Notes: generated from the sequence alone by a model not told the origin. A stretch of DNA of 64,000 nucleotides from Paenibacillus bovis (GCA_007679095.1 VEFU01000002.1:124001-188000), one strand, 5' to 3'. Shown: positions 53,240-62,123, counted from the stretch's first letter. Program-made: numbers and translations.

Positions 53240-53650
53240 ATATTTGTTATCTCCTTTATGTGTATTTTTAACAGTAGTTTTACCAAAATGGATAGAATTA
53301 TTACTTATTTCATGAACTATGAAGGACATCTGCAATGTATCGACAAAAGTTATTCATCTTGATTTAAAAATTGAGAAGCAATTGTAAAGAAAGTAATAAA
53401 CAAGCTCTTTTTTAAATCTGTCAAGAGCTGATTAATAGTAATTTATGGTAATATTACCTCATTCAATCAATCAATAGATAGAATTTAACTTTCAGCTACT
53501 AAGCAAATCTCCCTAAATAATAGGAATGTAAAAGTATTATAAAATAAATCAAATACTAGTCTATGAAACTTCCAATTCCATCCAAAAATATTACAAGAAT
53601 CATATGATAATATGATGATGCAAGCAGATAGTAACTAAGGAGGAATTGAA
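53240..53650 (+). other. 400-bp gap before the CAP gene
   Basis: No gene seen. It holds a hairpin AGCTCTT/AAGAGCT (53403-53429) and a perfect 12-bp palindrome GGTAATATTACC (53447-53458) that could be a repressor site. AT-rich after that with no certain promoter. Confidence 0.4.
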
Positions 53651-54376
53651 ATGAAAAAAGTTATAGTATCCGCAATAGCTGCAGTATTAATTGCATCACC
53701 ATTTGCTGGTAAAGCAGATGCTTCTGAACAAAATGAGGTTAAGAGTGAAAAAATATATTACCAGGTGAAAGTATCCGAAAATATAAATTGGTATCAGTTT
53801 CTCCTCAAAAATGTACCAATTGATTGGAATCAATTATTATCCTTTAAACAAATACGTCCTTTAGAAAAACAAAAAGAAGTAGAGACTAAGCAGCCAATTG
53901 AGAAACCAGTTGAACAACCAGTTGAACAACCGAAACCGATCCAACCAGTTGATAATAATACGGGCAAACAAAATCCAACTGAAGAAACAAATACTAACTT
54001 AAGTGTATTTGAACAACAAGTAATTGATTTAACAAACCAAGAACGTGCGAAACATGGTTTAAATGCATTACAAGTTGACAGTGAATTAAGCAAAGTTGCA
54101 AGAGAAAAATCAAAAGATATGGCGAATAATCACTACTTTTCCCATAATAGTCCAACATATGGATCACCATTTGATATGATGAAGCAATTTGGTATCACTT
54201 ATCGTACTGCAGGTGAAAATATAGCAATGGGGCAACGAACACCACAGGAAGTAGTTCAAGCATGGATGAACAGTGAAGGTCATCGTGCAAACATATTAAA
54301 TAAGAACTTTACACATATTGGTGTTGGTTATGTAGCAGATGGAAATTACTGGACACAACAATTTATTGGAAAATAA
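53651..54376 (+). CDS. Secreted CAP-domain protein (YkwD-like)
   Basis: 241 residues. A signal peptide (MKKVIVSAIAAVLIA..., cut near ADA-S), a Pro/Gln/Glu linker with PVEQP repeats (~85-105) and a C-terminal CAP/SCP domain from ~125. CAP residues: HYFSHNSP, TAGENIAMG and WMNSEGHRANIL. Such proteins are common secreted factors of bacilli with unclear function, some tied to sporulation or the cell wall. A strong GGAGG precedes ATG. Confidence 0.88.
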   Translation: MKKVIVSAIAAVLIASPFAGKADASEQNEVKSEKIYYQVKVSENINWYQFLLKNVPIDWNQLLSFKQIRPLEKQKEVETKQPIEKPVEQPVEQPKPIQPVDNNTGKQNPTEETNTNLSVFEQQVIDLTNQERAKHGLNALQVDSELSKVAREKSKDMANNHYFSHNSPTYGSPFDMMKQFGITYRTAGENIAMGQRTPQEVVQAWMNSEGHRANILNKNFTHIGVGYVADGNYWTQQFIGK

Positions 54377-54385
54377 ATATAAAAA

Positions 54386-54434
54386 AAAGCGAGCAGTATG
54401 GTACTTAACTAGTACCTATGACTGCTCGCTTTCT
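54386..54434. terminator. Bidirectional terminator after the CAP gene
   Basis: AAAGCGAGCAGT and ACTGCTCGCTTT with an inner GGTACT/AGTACC helix. It spans the stop codon of the MATE gene. Confidence 0.85.
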
Positions 54435-55780
54435 TGTAGAGAAAATCGCTTTTGGACAATAAGTAAACGAATCGCTAATGTAATTGCTCCAATCGCTAAA
54501 CCGATAATTAATCCTAGCCAAAATCCAAATGGGCCCATACTCGTATTATTGGCAAGGATATATCCGATTGGCAGGCCAATAATCCAAAACGAAATTATTG
54601 CCATAATAAAGGTTACGTTAACATCCTTATATCCACGCAATGTCCCTTGAATTGGCGCAAGAATGGCATCGGATAATTGAAAAAATGCTCCAAAAAGTAA
54701 AAACTTCATTGTTAACTCGATTACTTCTAAATCATTACTATACATGTGTGAAATTTGTGGACGCAATATTATTAATAAAATACCGGTGACTAAGGAAATT
54801 GTTATTCCTGAACCAACGCCAATATAACTATATGATTTAGCATCCTTGTATCTTTTTGCTCCTACTTCGAACCCAACCAATATGGTTAAGCCCATGGAGA
54901 TACTTAAAGGTATCATATAAATAAATGAAGTAAAATTAAGTGCTGCTTGGTGAGCAGCGATAACGGTAGTACCAAATTTACTCATAAATAAAGTTACACT
55001 AGAGAAAATACTCGTTTCTATAAATATTGATAAACCGATTGGAAGGCCTAATAAAATTATTTCCTTCCATTTTTTGATAGAGGCTCTTGGAAAGCTATTA
55101 AATATACAAAAATGAATAAACGGTCGCTTTTTATGAATGATGTAGATCGCGATAACCAAAATTAACCAATATGTGATGGCGGACGCAATTCCAGAACCGA
55201 TACCTCCTAGTTCCGGAAAGCCAAGTTTTCCATATATTAGTAGATAATTTATTATCACATTGATTGGCAGTGATAATAAGGTGATAAACATTGAAGTTCT
55301 AGTTTTTCCAAGTGCGTCAATGAAACTTCGTAACACCGTATAGATAAAAAGGGGAATAGTACCAATACTAATCGAAATCAAATAGTATTGTGCTACGTGC
55401 CTTACATTTTCTTCTAAATTCATTCTATTTAAAATGGTTGGTAGGGTTAGCGCACCAATTACCATGATCAAGATTGCTAATGTGATGGCTACATATATAC
55501 CTTGCAACACCGATGAAGAGACATCTTTCTTTTTTTGGGCACCAATGAGTTGAGCAACGATAGGGGTGATCGATAATAATATACCACTGATCCCCGTGGA
55601 AATAGGAATCCAATAGGAGGAACCTACAGCTACTCCGGCAAGATGATCTGATTTATAATTACCTGTCATAAGTATGTCAAAAAAACTCATGGCAAACATT
55701 GCAAGCTGTGTAACAAGAATGGGGACAAAAATAATTCCCAATTGTTTCATTTTTTCTTTGATTGTAAATGTCTGTTCCAT
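54416..55780 (-). CDS. MATE-family efflux pump
   Basis: 454 residues with 12 predicted helices in two similar MatE halves. It uses an ion gradient to export cationic drugs or metabolites. LVTQLAMFAMSFFDILMTGNY, GVAVGSSYW and the FIYMIPLSISMGLTILVGFEVGAK loop are MATE-like (NorM branch). The start ATG 55780 has GAGGG six bases upstream. The substrate cannot be inferred. Confidence 0.88.
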   Translation of the reverse strand: MEQTFTIKEKMKQLGIIFVPILVTQLAMFAMSFFDILMTGNYKSDHLAGVAVGSSYWIPISTGISGILLSITPIVAQLIGAQKKKDVSSSVLQGIYVAITLAILIMVIGALTLPTILNRMNLEENVRHVAQYYLISISIGTIPLFIYTVLRSFIDALGKTRTSMFITLLSLPINVIINYLLIYGKLGFPELGGIGSGIASAITYWLILVIAIYIIHKKRPFIHFCIFNSFPRASIKKWKEIILLGLPIGLSIFIETSIFSSVTLFMSKFGTTVIAAHQAALNFTSFIYMIPLSISMGLTILVGFEVGAKRYKDAKSYSYIGVGSGITISLVTGILLIILRPQISHMYSNDLEVIELTMKFLLFGAFFQLSDAILAPIQGTLRGYKDVNVTFIMAIISFWIIGLPIGYILANNTSMGPFGFWLGLIIGLAIGAITLAIRLLIVQKRFSLQESEQS

Positions 55781-55893
55781 TTCTTTCCCTCTGATTCTAT
55801 TGTAGTACTCCAGATTATAGCACATTTTACGAGCTGCAGATTATTTCAATATAAGTGTGGTTACAATAATTTCATTATGTAGACTAAACAAAT

Positions 55894-55930
55894 AAACACA
55901 AGACTGTCAGACGATGACAGTTCTTGTGTT
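55894..55930 (-). terminator. Terminator of the GNAT gene
   Basis: AACACAAGACTGTCA and TGACAGTTCTTGTGTT pair with a one-base bulge; on the minus strand TTATTTGTTT follows. Confidence 0.8.
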
Positions 55931-56497
55931 CTATGCTTTTAATTGATGTTGGAATTCTTGTATGTTTGAATCCATTCTTAAATAGTGCATTGTATATAAA
56001 TCACGTGGAATTTCATACAAGTCATAAATTATTTTTTCTTGATTAATTTGCTGGAAAACAGCAGAACGGTTCTCATTTGCTAAAGTAGAGTAGGGGAGTT
56101 TCTCCGCAGCTTTTTTGGAGCGAATATTCTCTTGACGTATTCGCATATACACTGTTTCAATTTCTTTATCAAAAAACAGTTCTTGAAAAAAAGCGTCCTT
56201 AGCTAAAGAATTATATCCCTTACCATGATATGGTTTTCCAATCCAAGTTCCTAGAAATCCCGCATTCTCTCGAATATCAAATAAATTAATCGTACCAATT
56301 GGATTATCCCATTCATCTAGAATAGTTCTAGAGATTAGTTCACCACGTTCTTCAGCTTCAATTGTTTGTTTCGTTAAAAACATAAATTCCTCGAATGAGT
56401 AAGCTTTATGACGAACAAAAGGGAAGACATCCGGGTGCGTCATTAATTCAAATAGAGCATGACATTCATGCCCAGATAATTCGCGTTTCTTGAGCAT
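55931..56497 (-). CDS. GNAT acetyltransferase (RimJ/RimL-like)
   Basis: 188 residues. The acetyl-CoA site is in GTWIGKPYHGKGYNSLAK (the R/Q-x-x-G-x-G/A loop as HGKGYN) and the strand IETVYMRIRQENIRSKKAAEK is the usual RimJ/L ending. The last 50 residues are extra. It may modify a protein N-terminus, an antibiotic or a small amine. GGAGGG precedes ATG 56497. A degenerate tRNA lies in its leader. Confidence 0.82.
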   Translation of the reverse strand: MLKKRELSGHECHALFELMTHPDVFPFVRHKAYSFEEFMFLTKQTIEAEERGELISRTILDEWDNPIGTINLFDIRENAGFLGTWIGKPYHGKGYNSLAKDAFFQELFFDKEIETVYMRIRQENIRSKKAAEKLPYSTLANENRSAVFQQINQEKIIYDLYEIPRDLYTMHYLRMDSNIQEFQHQLKA

Positions 56498-56545
56498 TTT
56501 ATACCCTCCAAGTCAGGGCAGTCCCGTAGTATCCGTTCCTACCCT

Positions 56546-56577
56546 CGAAATTTTTTAAAGTTGCATAAAAAATTTCG
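56546..56577. repeat. A/T hairpin in the GNAT leader
   Basis: CGAAATTTTTT and AAAAAATTTCG form a perfect 11-bp stem, extended by ACCC/GGGT with one bulge. On the minus strand its 5' arm is the 3' acceptor strand of the tRNA-like element. Confidence 0.6.
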
Positions 56578-56645
56578 GGGTGGGAATCGAACCCACTAGA
56601 ACCAGCATCAAAGAAACTGGTGGCGCACCATTTGCCTTCCCTCCA
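56573..56645 (-). pseudogene. tRNA relic in the leader of the GNAT gene
   Basis: On the minus strand the order is: TGGAGGG (5' acceptor), AA, a D-like arm GGC-AAATGGTGC-GCC with the GG pair, a linker A, an anticodon-like arm CCAGT...GCTGG with a nine-base TTCTTTGAT loop, TCTA, and a perfect T arm GTGGG-TTCGATT-CCCAC (56580-56596), then CCCGAAA (3' acceptor). Only four of seven acceptor pairs hold and no CCA follows. A normal tRNA has a seven-base anticodon loop, so it is not functional as one. Confidence 0.6.
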
Positions 56646-56831
56646 TTATGAGCTTTATTTAATTTTTATCACATAATGCCATCATACAAAAAAAAATGGA
56701 GTTTGAAAATAAGAAAGTTAAATATAAATTTTGCTATTTTTCGCTCTTTTTTGACATTTGCTTTTTTCCCACGCATATATGTGGACAACCTCTCATATAA
56801 TGGTTCCATACCTCACAATAGGGGGAGCCTT

Positions 56832-57545
56832 ATGAATATTAGAGAATACTATGCTGCCATGTCGCGTTTATATTTACATCAAGTGATTTTGTGTACGATA
56901 TTTTTTTGTATCCTTATTCTTCCTAGTTTAAAAATTACTCAATTTATACCTACAGTAGGTGTTTTCATTATAATAATGATTGTGTATTTTTCCATTCGCT
57001 ATTTGTATTTTACCTATAAGAGTACAACATTACCTATTCCTAATAAATATGAAGCAACGAATAAATATATCATGATGGATGCATCTATCGCTTCGTATAA
57101 TTGGAGGTTATATACAGAAGATGGTTTTTGTCGATACTCTATATTAAAACTATCAAAGAAAGAAAAAAAGTTGTTATTAAAAGCGGATGATAAAAAAGCA
57201 ATGGCGTTACGAATAATCGATCATTATGAAAATAAGCAATGGAATATATTCAATAATCGGGATAGTATGACGATTATCTCAGATAATAATCATATTGTTT
57301 TTAAGGCGTTAAAAATCGACAAAAGAGAGTATATCGCCAATAATGGGCAAGATCATTATCGGATGTTAAAGTCAGCTAGCTATTGTGTAATTTCCAAAAA
57401 CGGAAATAAAATAATGACAATCTCAACGGGATTAATGCCATTACGTATGCAAAAGTTATTTTATTCAAGTACCCCGATTATCGGTTTTGCAAATAATATT
57501 ACAGACTACGAGCGTCATTTTTGTTTAGGATTATTTCTTAAGTAA
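56832..57545 (+). CDS. Membrane protein of unknown function
   Basis: 237 residues. Two close membrane helices (VILCTIFFCILILPSL ~20-36 and FIPTVGVFIIIMIVYFSIRYLYF ~42-64, split) are followed by a ~170-residue basic cytosolic domain. I recognise no motif. The start is ATG 56832 after GGGGGAG. Its stop touches the ligD stop directly (no gap, convergent), with no terminator in between. Base composition is like its neighbours. Confidence 0.6.
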   Translation: MNIREYYAAMSRLYLHQVILCTIFFCILILPSLKITQFIPTVGVFIIIMIVYFSIRYLYFTYKSTTLPIPNKYEATNKYIMMDASIASYNWRLYTEDGFCRYSILKLSKKEKKLLLKADDKKAMALRIIDHYENKQWNIFNNRDSMTIISDNNHIVFKALKIDKREYIANNGQDHYRMLKSASYCVISKNGNKIMTISTGLMPLRMQKLFYSSTPIIGFANNITDYERHFCLGLFLK

Positions 57546-59387
57546 TTACATTAGTTGACCGGAGTTAATCATATCTAAAACTTGTTGGAATGGCTGTTCC
57601 TTCTTAGTGACAAAAATATGTGAAAAGGGATCACCTAACGTTTGCAATCTTTTTTGGACGGATTGGATGGTGAAGGAGGTAGGTGACAATTCTTCATTAA
57701 TCTCGTCCCAGAAAATGGGTGCTGCTACAAGCCCTTTCGAATGGTTTCTAACAGAATAGGGAGCAATAATTGTTTTCCCTTCTGCATGCTGTATAAAATC
57801 GACATATAACTTCCCACCACGGTTCTTCTTCAAGCGCTCTATAGTGAAAGAATCAGGATCGTACGTAACTAAAAAGTTCGCAATAAATTCAGTGAAAACA
57901 CGAGTTTCTTTCCATGTGAATGTATTGTCTGGTAAGGGAATATATACCTGCATTCCTTTATTCCCTGATAGTTTCACAAATCCAGTAAGATGGAATGAAT
58001 CTAGTACTTTTTTTACAATTTTTGCAGCATGTTTTGCTAAATGAAATTCATCTCGAGAAGGTGGATCAAGATCAAGTACGATTTCACTTACAAATGGACT
58101 ATCAATTGTTTGAAATGGAATATGGAATTCAATCGCTAATTGATTTCCAAGCCATATAAGCGTTTCTAAATCATTGCATATAATCATTTCATTATCATCA
58201 TGTATTGCACTTTGTACAAATTCTGGTGCTGATTCAGGCTTACTTTTTTGATAAAAGCTTTCTCCAAACTCACCGTGTGGAGCACGTATGACAGTAAGGA
58301 AGCGATTCTGCAAAAAAGGTAAAATATAGCTAGAGCAATTCCGAAGATAACGTAAAAAATCTAATTTCGTATTACCTAGTACTTTCCATAATACTTTGTC
58401 AGGATGTGTAATTGATACGGATGGAGGAAATTTTGCATCTGATATTAAAAAATGCTCATACGTACACTCAGTTGGTTTTACTTCTAGCTGTAACCCTTTA
58501 AAATAAGGTTCGCGAAGTTGTTCTCCATTCCATTCTAAGTAGTGAAGTTCTAGGCAAATACTTGGATGAATGTAATAGATGTTTGCAGATTTTTGATATG
58601 CATTTTGGATAATTGTCCTTTTTAAAGCATGCTTAACTTCTGAGTCTAATCCATTAACAAAATTACCTAGTGTGAAAATTTCATTACCATCGAATACTCC
58701 AACATAGAAATAACCATTACTTTCGTCATATGCAGTAAGAAAACAAGACACAGTACGCCAGTTTTTTAGTTTCATCCATGTATGTGTTCGTTTTCCTTCC
58801 TCCCATGTACTATTTTTTGTTTTTGCCACAATGCCTTCACTATTATGCAATAGCACATATTGTTCTAATTCTGAGTAATTGTGATAGCTTTGAATGGCTT
58901 GAAGCAAACATGTATCGGACATACTTGGTTTTAACGGCCAATTCAATTTCTCGCAGATACTTGCTAATTTTTGTTTCCTTTTCATGAAGGGAAGTTGCTT
59001 ATATCGTTCTTTATTAGAACGCAAAATATCAAATAAAATGAATGTGCATGGTCTTTTTTCAGCTGCCTCATTTATTTTTATTTTGTTTTTTAATCTGCCT
59101 CGTTTTTGGATTTCTTGAAAATTCCCCTTATAGTTATTCTCCATAATAATAATTTCTCCATCGAGTATAAGTGGTAAAAACTTGGATGCAGCTTTCGTAT
59201 TTTCTCGAAGGAATTGTTGTAATTCTGGAAATTGTGGTAATAAGTCTTTCCCATTCCTACTCCATATGTGAACATTAGACTCTGTCCATTCGATAATAGC
59301 TCGAAATCCATCATATTTAACTTCATATACCCAATCCCCATGCATTGGAGGATCGAAAGATAGCGTTGGCAACATTGGTTTTAGCAT
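57546..59387 (-). CDS. ligD: NHEJ DNA ligase LigD (ligase plus polymerase domains)
   Basis: 613 residues (YkoU of B. subtilis has 611). The N-terminal ~300 residues are the ATP-dependent ligase with the nucleotidyl Lys in EVKYDGFRA, DGEIIIM, and KTKNSTWEEGKRTHTWMKLKN motifs. The C-terminal half is the primase/polymerase with LDLDPP (catalytic Asp pair) and SGNKGMQVYIPL. No phosphoesterase domain. It repairs breaks with Ku, mostly in spores and stationary cells. GGAG 8 bp before ATG 59387. Confidence 0.93.
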   Translation of the reverse strand: MLKPMLPTLSFDPPMHGDWVYEVKYDGFRAIIEWTESNVHIWSRNGKDLLPQFPELQQFLRENTKAASKFLPLILDGEIIIMENNYKGNFQEIQKRGRLKNKIKINEAAEKRPCTFILFDILRSNKERYKQLPFMKRKQKLASICEKLNWPLKPSMSDTCLLQAIQSYHNYSELEQYVLLHNSEGIVAKTKNSTWEEGKRTHTWMKLKNWRTVSCFLTAYDESNGYFYVGVFDGNEIFTLGNFVNGLDSEVKHALKRTIIQNAYQKSANIYYIHPSICLELHYLEWNGEQLREPYFKGLQLEVKPTECTYEHFLISDAKFPPSVSITHPDKVLWKVLGNTKLDFLRYLRNCSSYILPFLQNRFLTVIRAPHGEFGESFYQKSKPESAPEFVQSAIHDDNEMIICNDLETLIWLGNQLAIEFHIPFQTIDSPFVSEIVLDLDPPSRDEFHLAKHAAKIVKKVLDSFHLTGFVKLSGNKGMQVYIPLPDNTFTWKETRVFTEFIANFLVTYDPDSFTIERLKKNRGGKLYVDFIQHAEGKTIIAPYSVRNHSKGLVAAPIFWDEINEELSPTSFTIQSVQKRLQTLGDPFSHIFVTKKEQPFQQVLDMINSGQLM

Positions 59388-59512
59388 TTTGTAACTCCTA
59401 TTTTTTTCATTAGTGTATCCTATTTAAAATAAAATTTTCCCAATTGTTTCTGCGCATGTAGTGTTCATCTATGCAAAAGCTAAAGAAAAACAAACAGGAA
59501 AGGGTGAGATAG

Positions 59513-60349
59513 ATGCATACAATGTGGAAAGGAAGTATTAGCTTCGGTTTAGTAAATATTCCAATAAAGCTTCATGCAGCTACAGAAGATAAAGATATAA
59601 AGTTTCGTTCACTTCACGATAAGTGCCATACTCCGATTAAATATGAAAAGATGTGTCCTACTTGTGAGAAGGAATTAGATATGAAAGAAATTGTGAAAGG
59701 GTATGAGGTGTCAAAAGGAAAATATGTAATTGTGGAGGATGATGAGTTAAAGGCACTTAGTGAGGGTGGAGGAGAGAAGGCTGTTGAAATGATAGATTTT
59801 ATTAAGGTAAGCGAAATTGATCCCATCTATTTTAACAGAAGCTATTATATGTCTCCAGATGGCGGAGGAGCGAAAGCATATGGATTACTGCGAAGAGCAC
59901 TTATTGAATCTGAAAAAGCTGGGTTAGCTAAAATAATGTTAAGATCAAAAGAGCAATTAGCTGTTATTCGTGTGTATGAAGGTGTTTTATTAATGGAAAC
60001 AATTCATTACCCTGATGAGGTTAGAAATGTAAAAGAAGTACCCAACATACCAGCTAGTGATGAAGTATCAAAAAAGGAAATCGATACTGCTATTTTATTA
60101 ATTGATCAATTGACAACTACATTTGAACCGGAAAAATATAAAGATGATTATCGAGAAAAAGTGATTCAATTAATTGAATCTAAAACAAATGGTAAAGAAA
60201 TGGTAAGTGTGAAAGAGAAGGAGCCAGCTAAGCAAATGACAGATCTAATGGCGGCATTGCAAGCTTCTATTGACCGGACTAAACCAGCTCAAAAGCAAAC
60301 GAAAAAGGCACCAGCAAAACGAAAAAAAGCTGTTAAAAAAGAAGCATAA
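59513..60349 (+). CDS. ku: NHEJ protein Ku
   Basis: 278 residues. The N-terminus MHTMWKGSISFGLVNIPIKLH and the HDKCHTPIKYEKMCPTCEKELD segment (three Cys that could bind zinc) are typical of bacterial Ku. The C-terminus is a Lys-rich tail (QKQTKKAPAKRKKAVKKEA) that bridges DNA ends and recruits LigD. It is divergent from ligD across 125 bp. GGAAAGGGTGAG precedes ATG. I see no clear SigG pair in the gap. Confidence 0.94.
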   Translation: MHTMWKGSISFGLVNIPIKLHAATEDKDIKFRSLHDKCHTPIKYEKMCPTCEKELDMKEIVKGYEVSKGKYVIVEDDELKALSEGGGEKAVEMIDFIKVSEIDPIYFNRSYYMSPDGGGAKAYGLLRRALIESEKAGLAKIMLRSKEQLAVIRVYEGVLLMETIHYPDEVRNVKEVPNIPASDEVSKKEIDTAILLIDQLTTTFEPEKYKDDYREKVIQLIESKTNGKEMVSVKEKEPAKQMTDLMAALQASIDRTKPAQKQTKKAPAKRKKAVKKEA

Positions 60350-60500
60350 ATTTTTTTTATGGAAAATGTTTTATTTATGAGAAAATGGGTAAAATAGATA
60401 ACGACTAACCCAAACCTTTATTGGGAAAGAATCCCGGATAAGGAAAAAAGATTTTATCCATTTTCTTGCTTTTTCATTATCACTCATGTATGATAAGGAT
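60350..60500 (+). other. Intergenic region after ku
   Basis: No gene. It contains two hairpins, CCCAA-TTGGG (~60408-60424) and GGATAA-TTATCC (~60436-60459), the latter followed by a T-rich run and likely a weak ku terminator. Confidence 0.4.
60466..60494 (+). promoter_or_regulatory. Promoter before the structured RNA candidate
   Basis: TTGCTT (60466-60471), 17 bp, TATGAT (60489-60494). Start at about 60501. Confidence 0.5.
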
Positions 60501-60518
60501 GAGCTTAAATAACGTTTA

Positions 60519-60633
60519 ATAATCCTTTTTCTCCAATCTTTACAAAGGTTGGTTTGCTAAGTCAATTCTCATTGGCGCGGTCAAGGAGCCGCAAAGACGG
60601 GAGAGAGGAAGGGCTTTCGTTGTTTTGGATTAT
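60519..60633 (+). ncRNA. Candidate structured RNA, unassigned
   Basis: A closing stem ATAATCC (60519-60525) / GGATTAT (60627-60633) holds a 9-bp hairpin CCAATCTTT/AAAGGTTGG (60533-60552), a GCGG/CCGC hairpin (60577-60592) and a purine-rich GACGGGAGAGAGGAAGGG loop. It is much more GC-rich than its surroundings. A second pairing of GGATTA with TAATC (60645 region) could compete with the closing stem. I do not match it to a known riboswitch or sRNA. Confidence 0.45.
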
Positions 60634-60705
60634 CAATTAGTAATCATTTAAAGCTATCTGTCATTACCGCGTAACACTAGGCTGCATTTCAATATTATCT
60701 TTTTT

Positions 60706-60732
60706 TTGGAGTTACGATTCGCATGTTATAAT
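60706..60732 (+). promoter_or_regulatory. Promoter of the cold-shock gene
   Basis: TTGGAG (60706-60711), 15 bp, TATAAT (60727-60732) with extended TGT in front (TGTTATAAT). A ~95-base leader follows, as is usual in csp genes. Confidence 0.55.
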
Positions 60733-60833
60733 GAATATCTGCTCCAATGTAGGTATTGATTATAATATGTGAATTTTTATTTACATCGGTAAATATGAGT
60801 AACATATTAAAAAATTTTTGGAGGTTTTTACCA

Positions 60834-61034
60834 ATGGCAACAGGTACAGTAAAATGGTTTAACAGTGAAAAAGGATTTGGCTTCATCGAAGTTGAAGGCG
60901 GAAACGATGTATTCGTTCACTTCAGCGCTATTCAAGGAGAAGGTTACAAAACACTTGACGAAGGTCAACAAGTTGAATTTGAAATCGTTGAAGGACAACG
61001 TGGACCACAAGCAGAAAACGTTGTTAAACTATAA
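60834..61034 (+). CDS. Cold-shock protein (CspA family)
   Basis: 66 residues, OB-fold RNA chaperone: [18 protein letters not shown] with RNP1 and DVFVHF for RNP2. It is about 80% identical by eye to the CspD-like protein at 36.5 kb. TTTTTGGAGG nine bases before ATG 60834 is strong. The long AT-rich leader may confer cold stability. It could be called cspB or cspC. Confidence 0.93.
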   Translation: MATGTVKWFNSEKGFGFIEVEGGNDVFVHFSAIQGEGYKTLDEGQQVEFEIVEGQRGPQAENVVKL

Positions 61035-61045
61035 TAAGTTCACAG

Positions 61046-61075
61046 AAAAACTGCCCTATTAATGGGCAGTTTTTT
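61046..61075. terminator. Bidirectional terminator between csp and the nrd operon
   Basis: AAAAACTGCCC and GGGCAGTTTTT around TATTAAT form a perfect 11-bp stem, with T on both strands. Confidence 0.9.
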
Positions 61076-61082
61076 GTTTGCA

Positions 61083-62123
61083 TTATAACTCATCAAATCC
61101 ATTTAAATCACTCGTTTTCGTATATTGACGTGATTTTTGTTCGAAGAAGTCTGTTTTTGTCCCGTCAAAATTATCAACATAAGCACGGATCCACTTCATA
61201 GGATTTTCTGTGTGCTCCTCATATATATCACTTAATCCAAGTAGGCGAAGCATTTTATTGGCACGATATTTAATATACCCTTCCATCTCTATTAGATCAA
61301 TCCCGTCTATTGCATGTAATACATAATGACTCCAGTGAATTTCTTGTTCGACGGAATGGCGAAATTGATCATATACCCACTCTGTAAATTCTTCTGTATT
61401 ATATTCTGGGTTTTCTGCAAGTGTTGCACGGAATAATTCGCTTATAAAACGTCCATGCTGAAGCTCGTCCCGATTAATATATGATATCATTGTAGATGTA
61501 CCTACCATTTTTTGGTTGCGTGCTAAATTATAAAAAAATGCAAATCCGGAATAAAAGAATAATCCTTCCAATAATGATGTATAGACCATTGCTTTTAAGA
61601 CGGTATGAATAGTAGGGTTTATAGCAAATTCATTATATACTTCAACTATTCTTCGATTACGCTCTAGTAGTACTTTATCTACTCTACCTGTTTCAAATGA
61701 TTCAATTTGATCTTGTAATGTAGTGACCGAAGAGAGTACATAAGCATAACTATGGTTATGTTCACTTTCCTGATCAGCAATCGTTGCCATAATAGATTTG
61801 ACTGATGAATCAGTTGCGAATTGAGCTATTCTAGCTGCGATATCTGTTTGTGGTCCATCTAAGGTAGCAAGTAAACCAATTATTTTTAAAAATGCATCTT
61901 GTTCTTCTATTGATAATGTTGGGAATTGCTTAATATCATGTGTCATATCTACTTCACTAGCACGCCAAAACAAAGCTCGTATTTGTTCGCGATGCTGATA
62001 AAAATGTGGATATGCAATATCATTCCAATTGAGTATTCCACTAGCTTTCCCTCCAAAAAGGGCGGTTGACTTATTTGGATTTATTGGTTCTAATACACTA
62101 ACCTTCCTAAGTGTTGTTGACAA
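61083..62123 (-). CDS. nrdF: Ribonucleotide reductase beta subunit (class I R2)
   Basis: About 346 residues. Ferritin-like diiron/dimetal subunit: first Asp in SEVDMTHD, Glu and His in DQESEHNHSY with the radical Tyr four residues after His, Glu in LLEGLFFYSGF, and Glu/His in NRDELQHGRF. The radical Tyr is kept. It is quite unlike B. subtilis NrdF in sequence and has an N-terminal LFGGKASGILNWND segment. The start is uncertain: TTG 62123 has GGAAGGAG 10 bp upstream and lies within the end of the flavodoxin gene. Confidence 0.85.
   Translation of the reverse strand: MSTTLRKVSVLEPINPNKSTALFGGKASGILNWNDIAYPHFYQHREQIRALFWRASEVDMTHDIKQFPTLSIEEQDAFLKIIGLLATLDGPQTDIAARIAQFATDSSVKSIMATIADQESEHNHSYAYVLSSVTTLQDQIESFETGRVDKVLLERNRRIVEVYNEFAINPTIHTVLKAMVYTSLLEGLFFYSGFAFFYNLARNQKMVGTSTMISYINRDELQHGRFISELFRATLAENPEYNTEEFTEWVYDQFRHSVEQEIHWSHYVLHAIDGIDLIEMEGYIKYRANKMLRLLGLSDIYEEHTENPMKWIRAYVDNFDGTKTDFFEQKSRQYTKTSDLNGFDEL

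Noticed and set aside
60395..60470. c-di-AMP (ydaO) type riboswitch after ku
   Set aside because: Only short hairpins are present; the conserved ydaO blocks are missing.
60756..60833. Upstream extension of the cold-shock protein
   Set aside because: The family starts at MxxGTVKWFN, and the strong GGAGG site lies just before ATG 60834.
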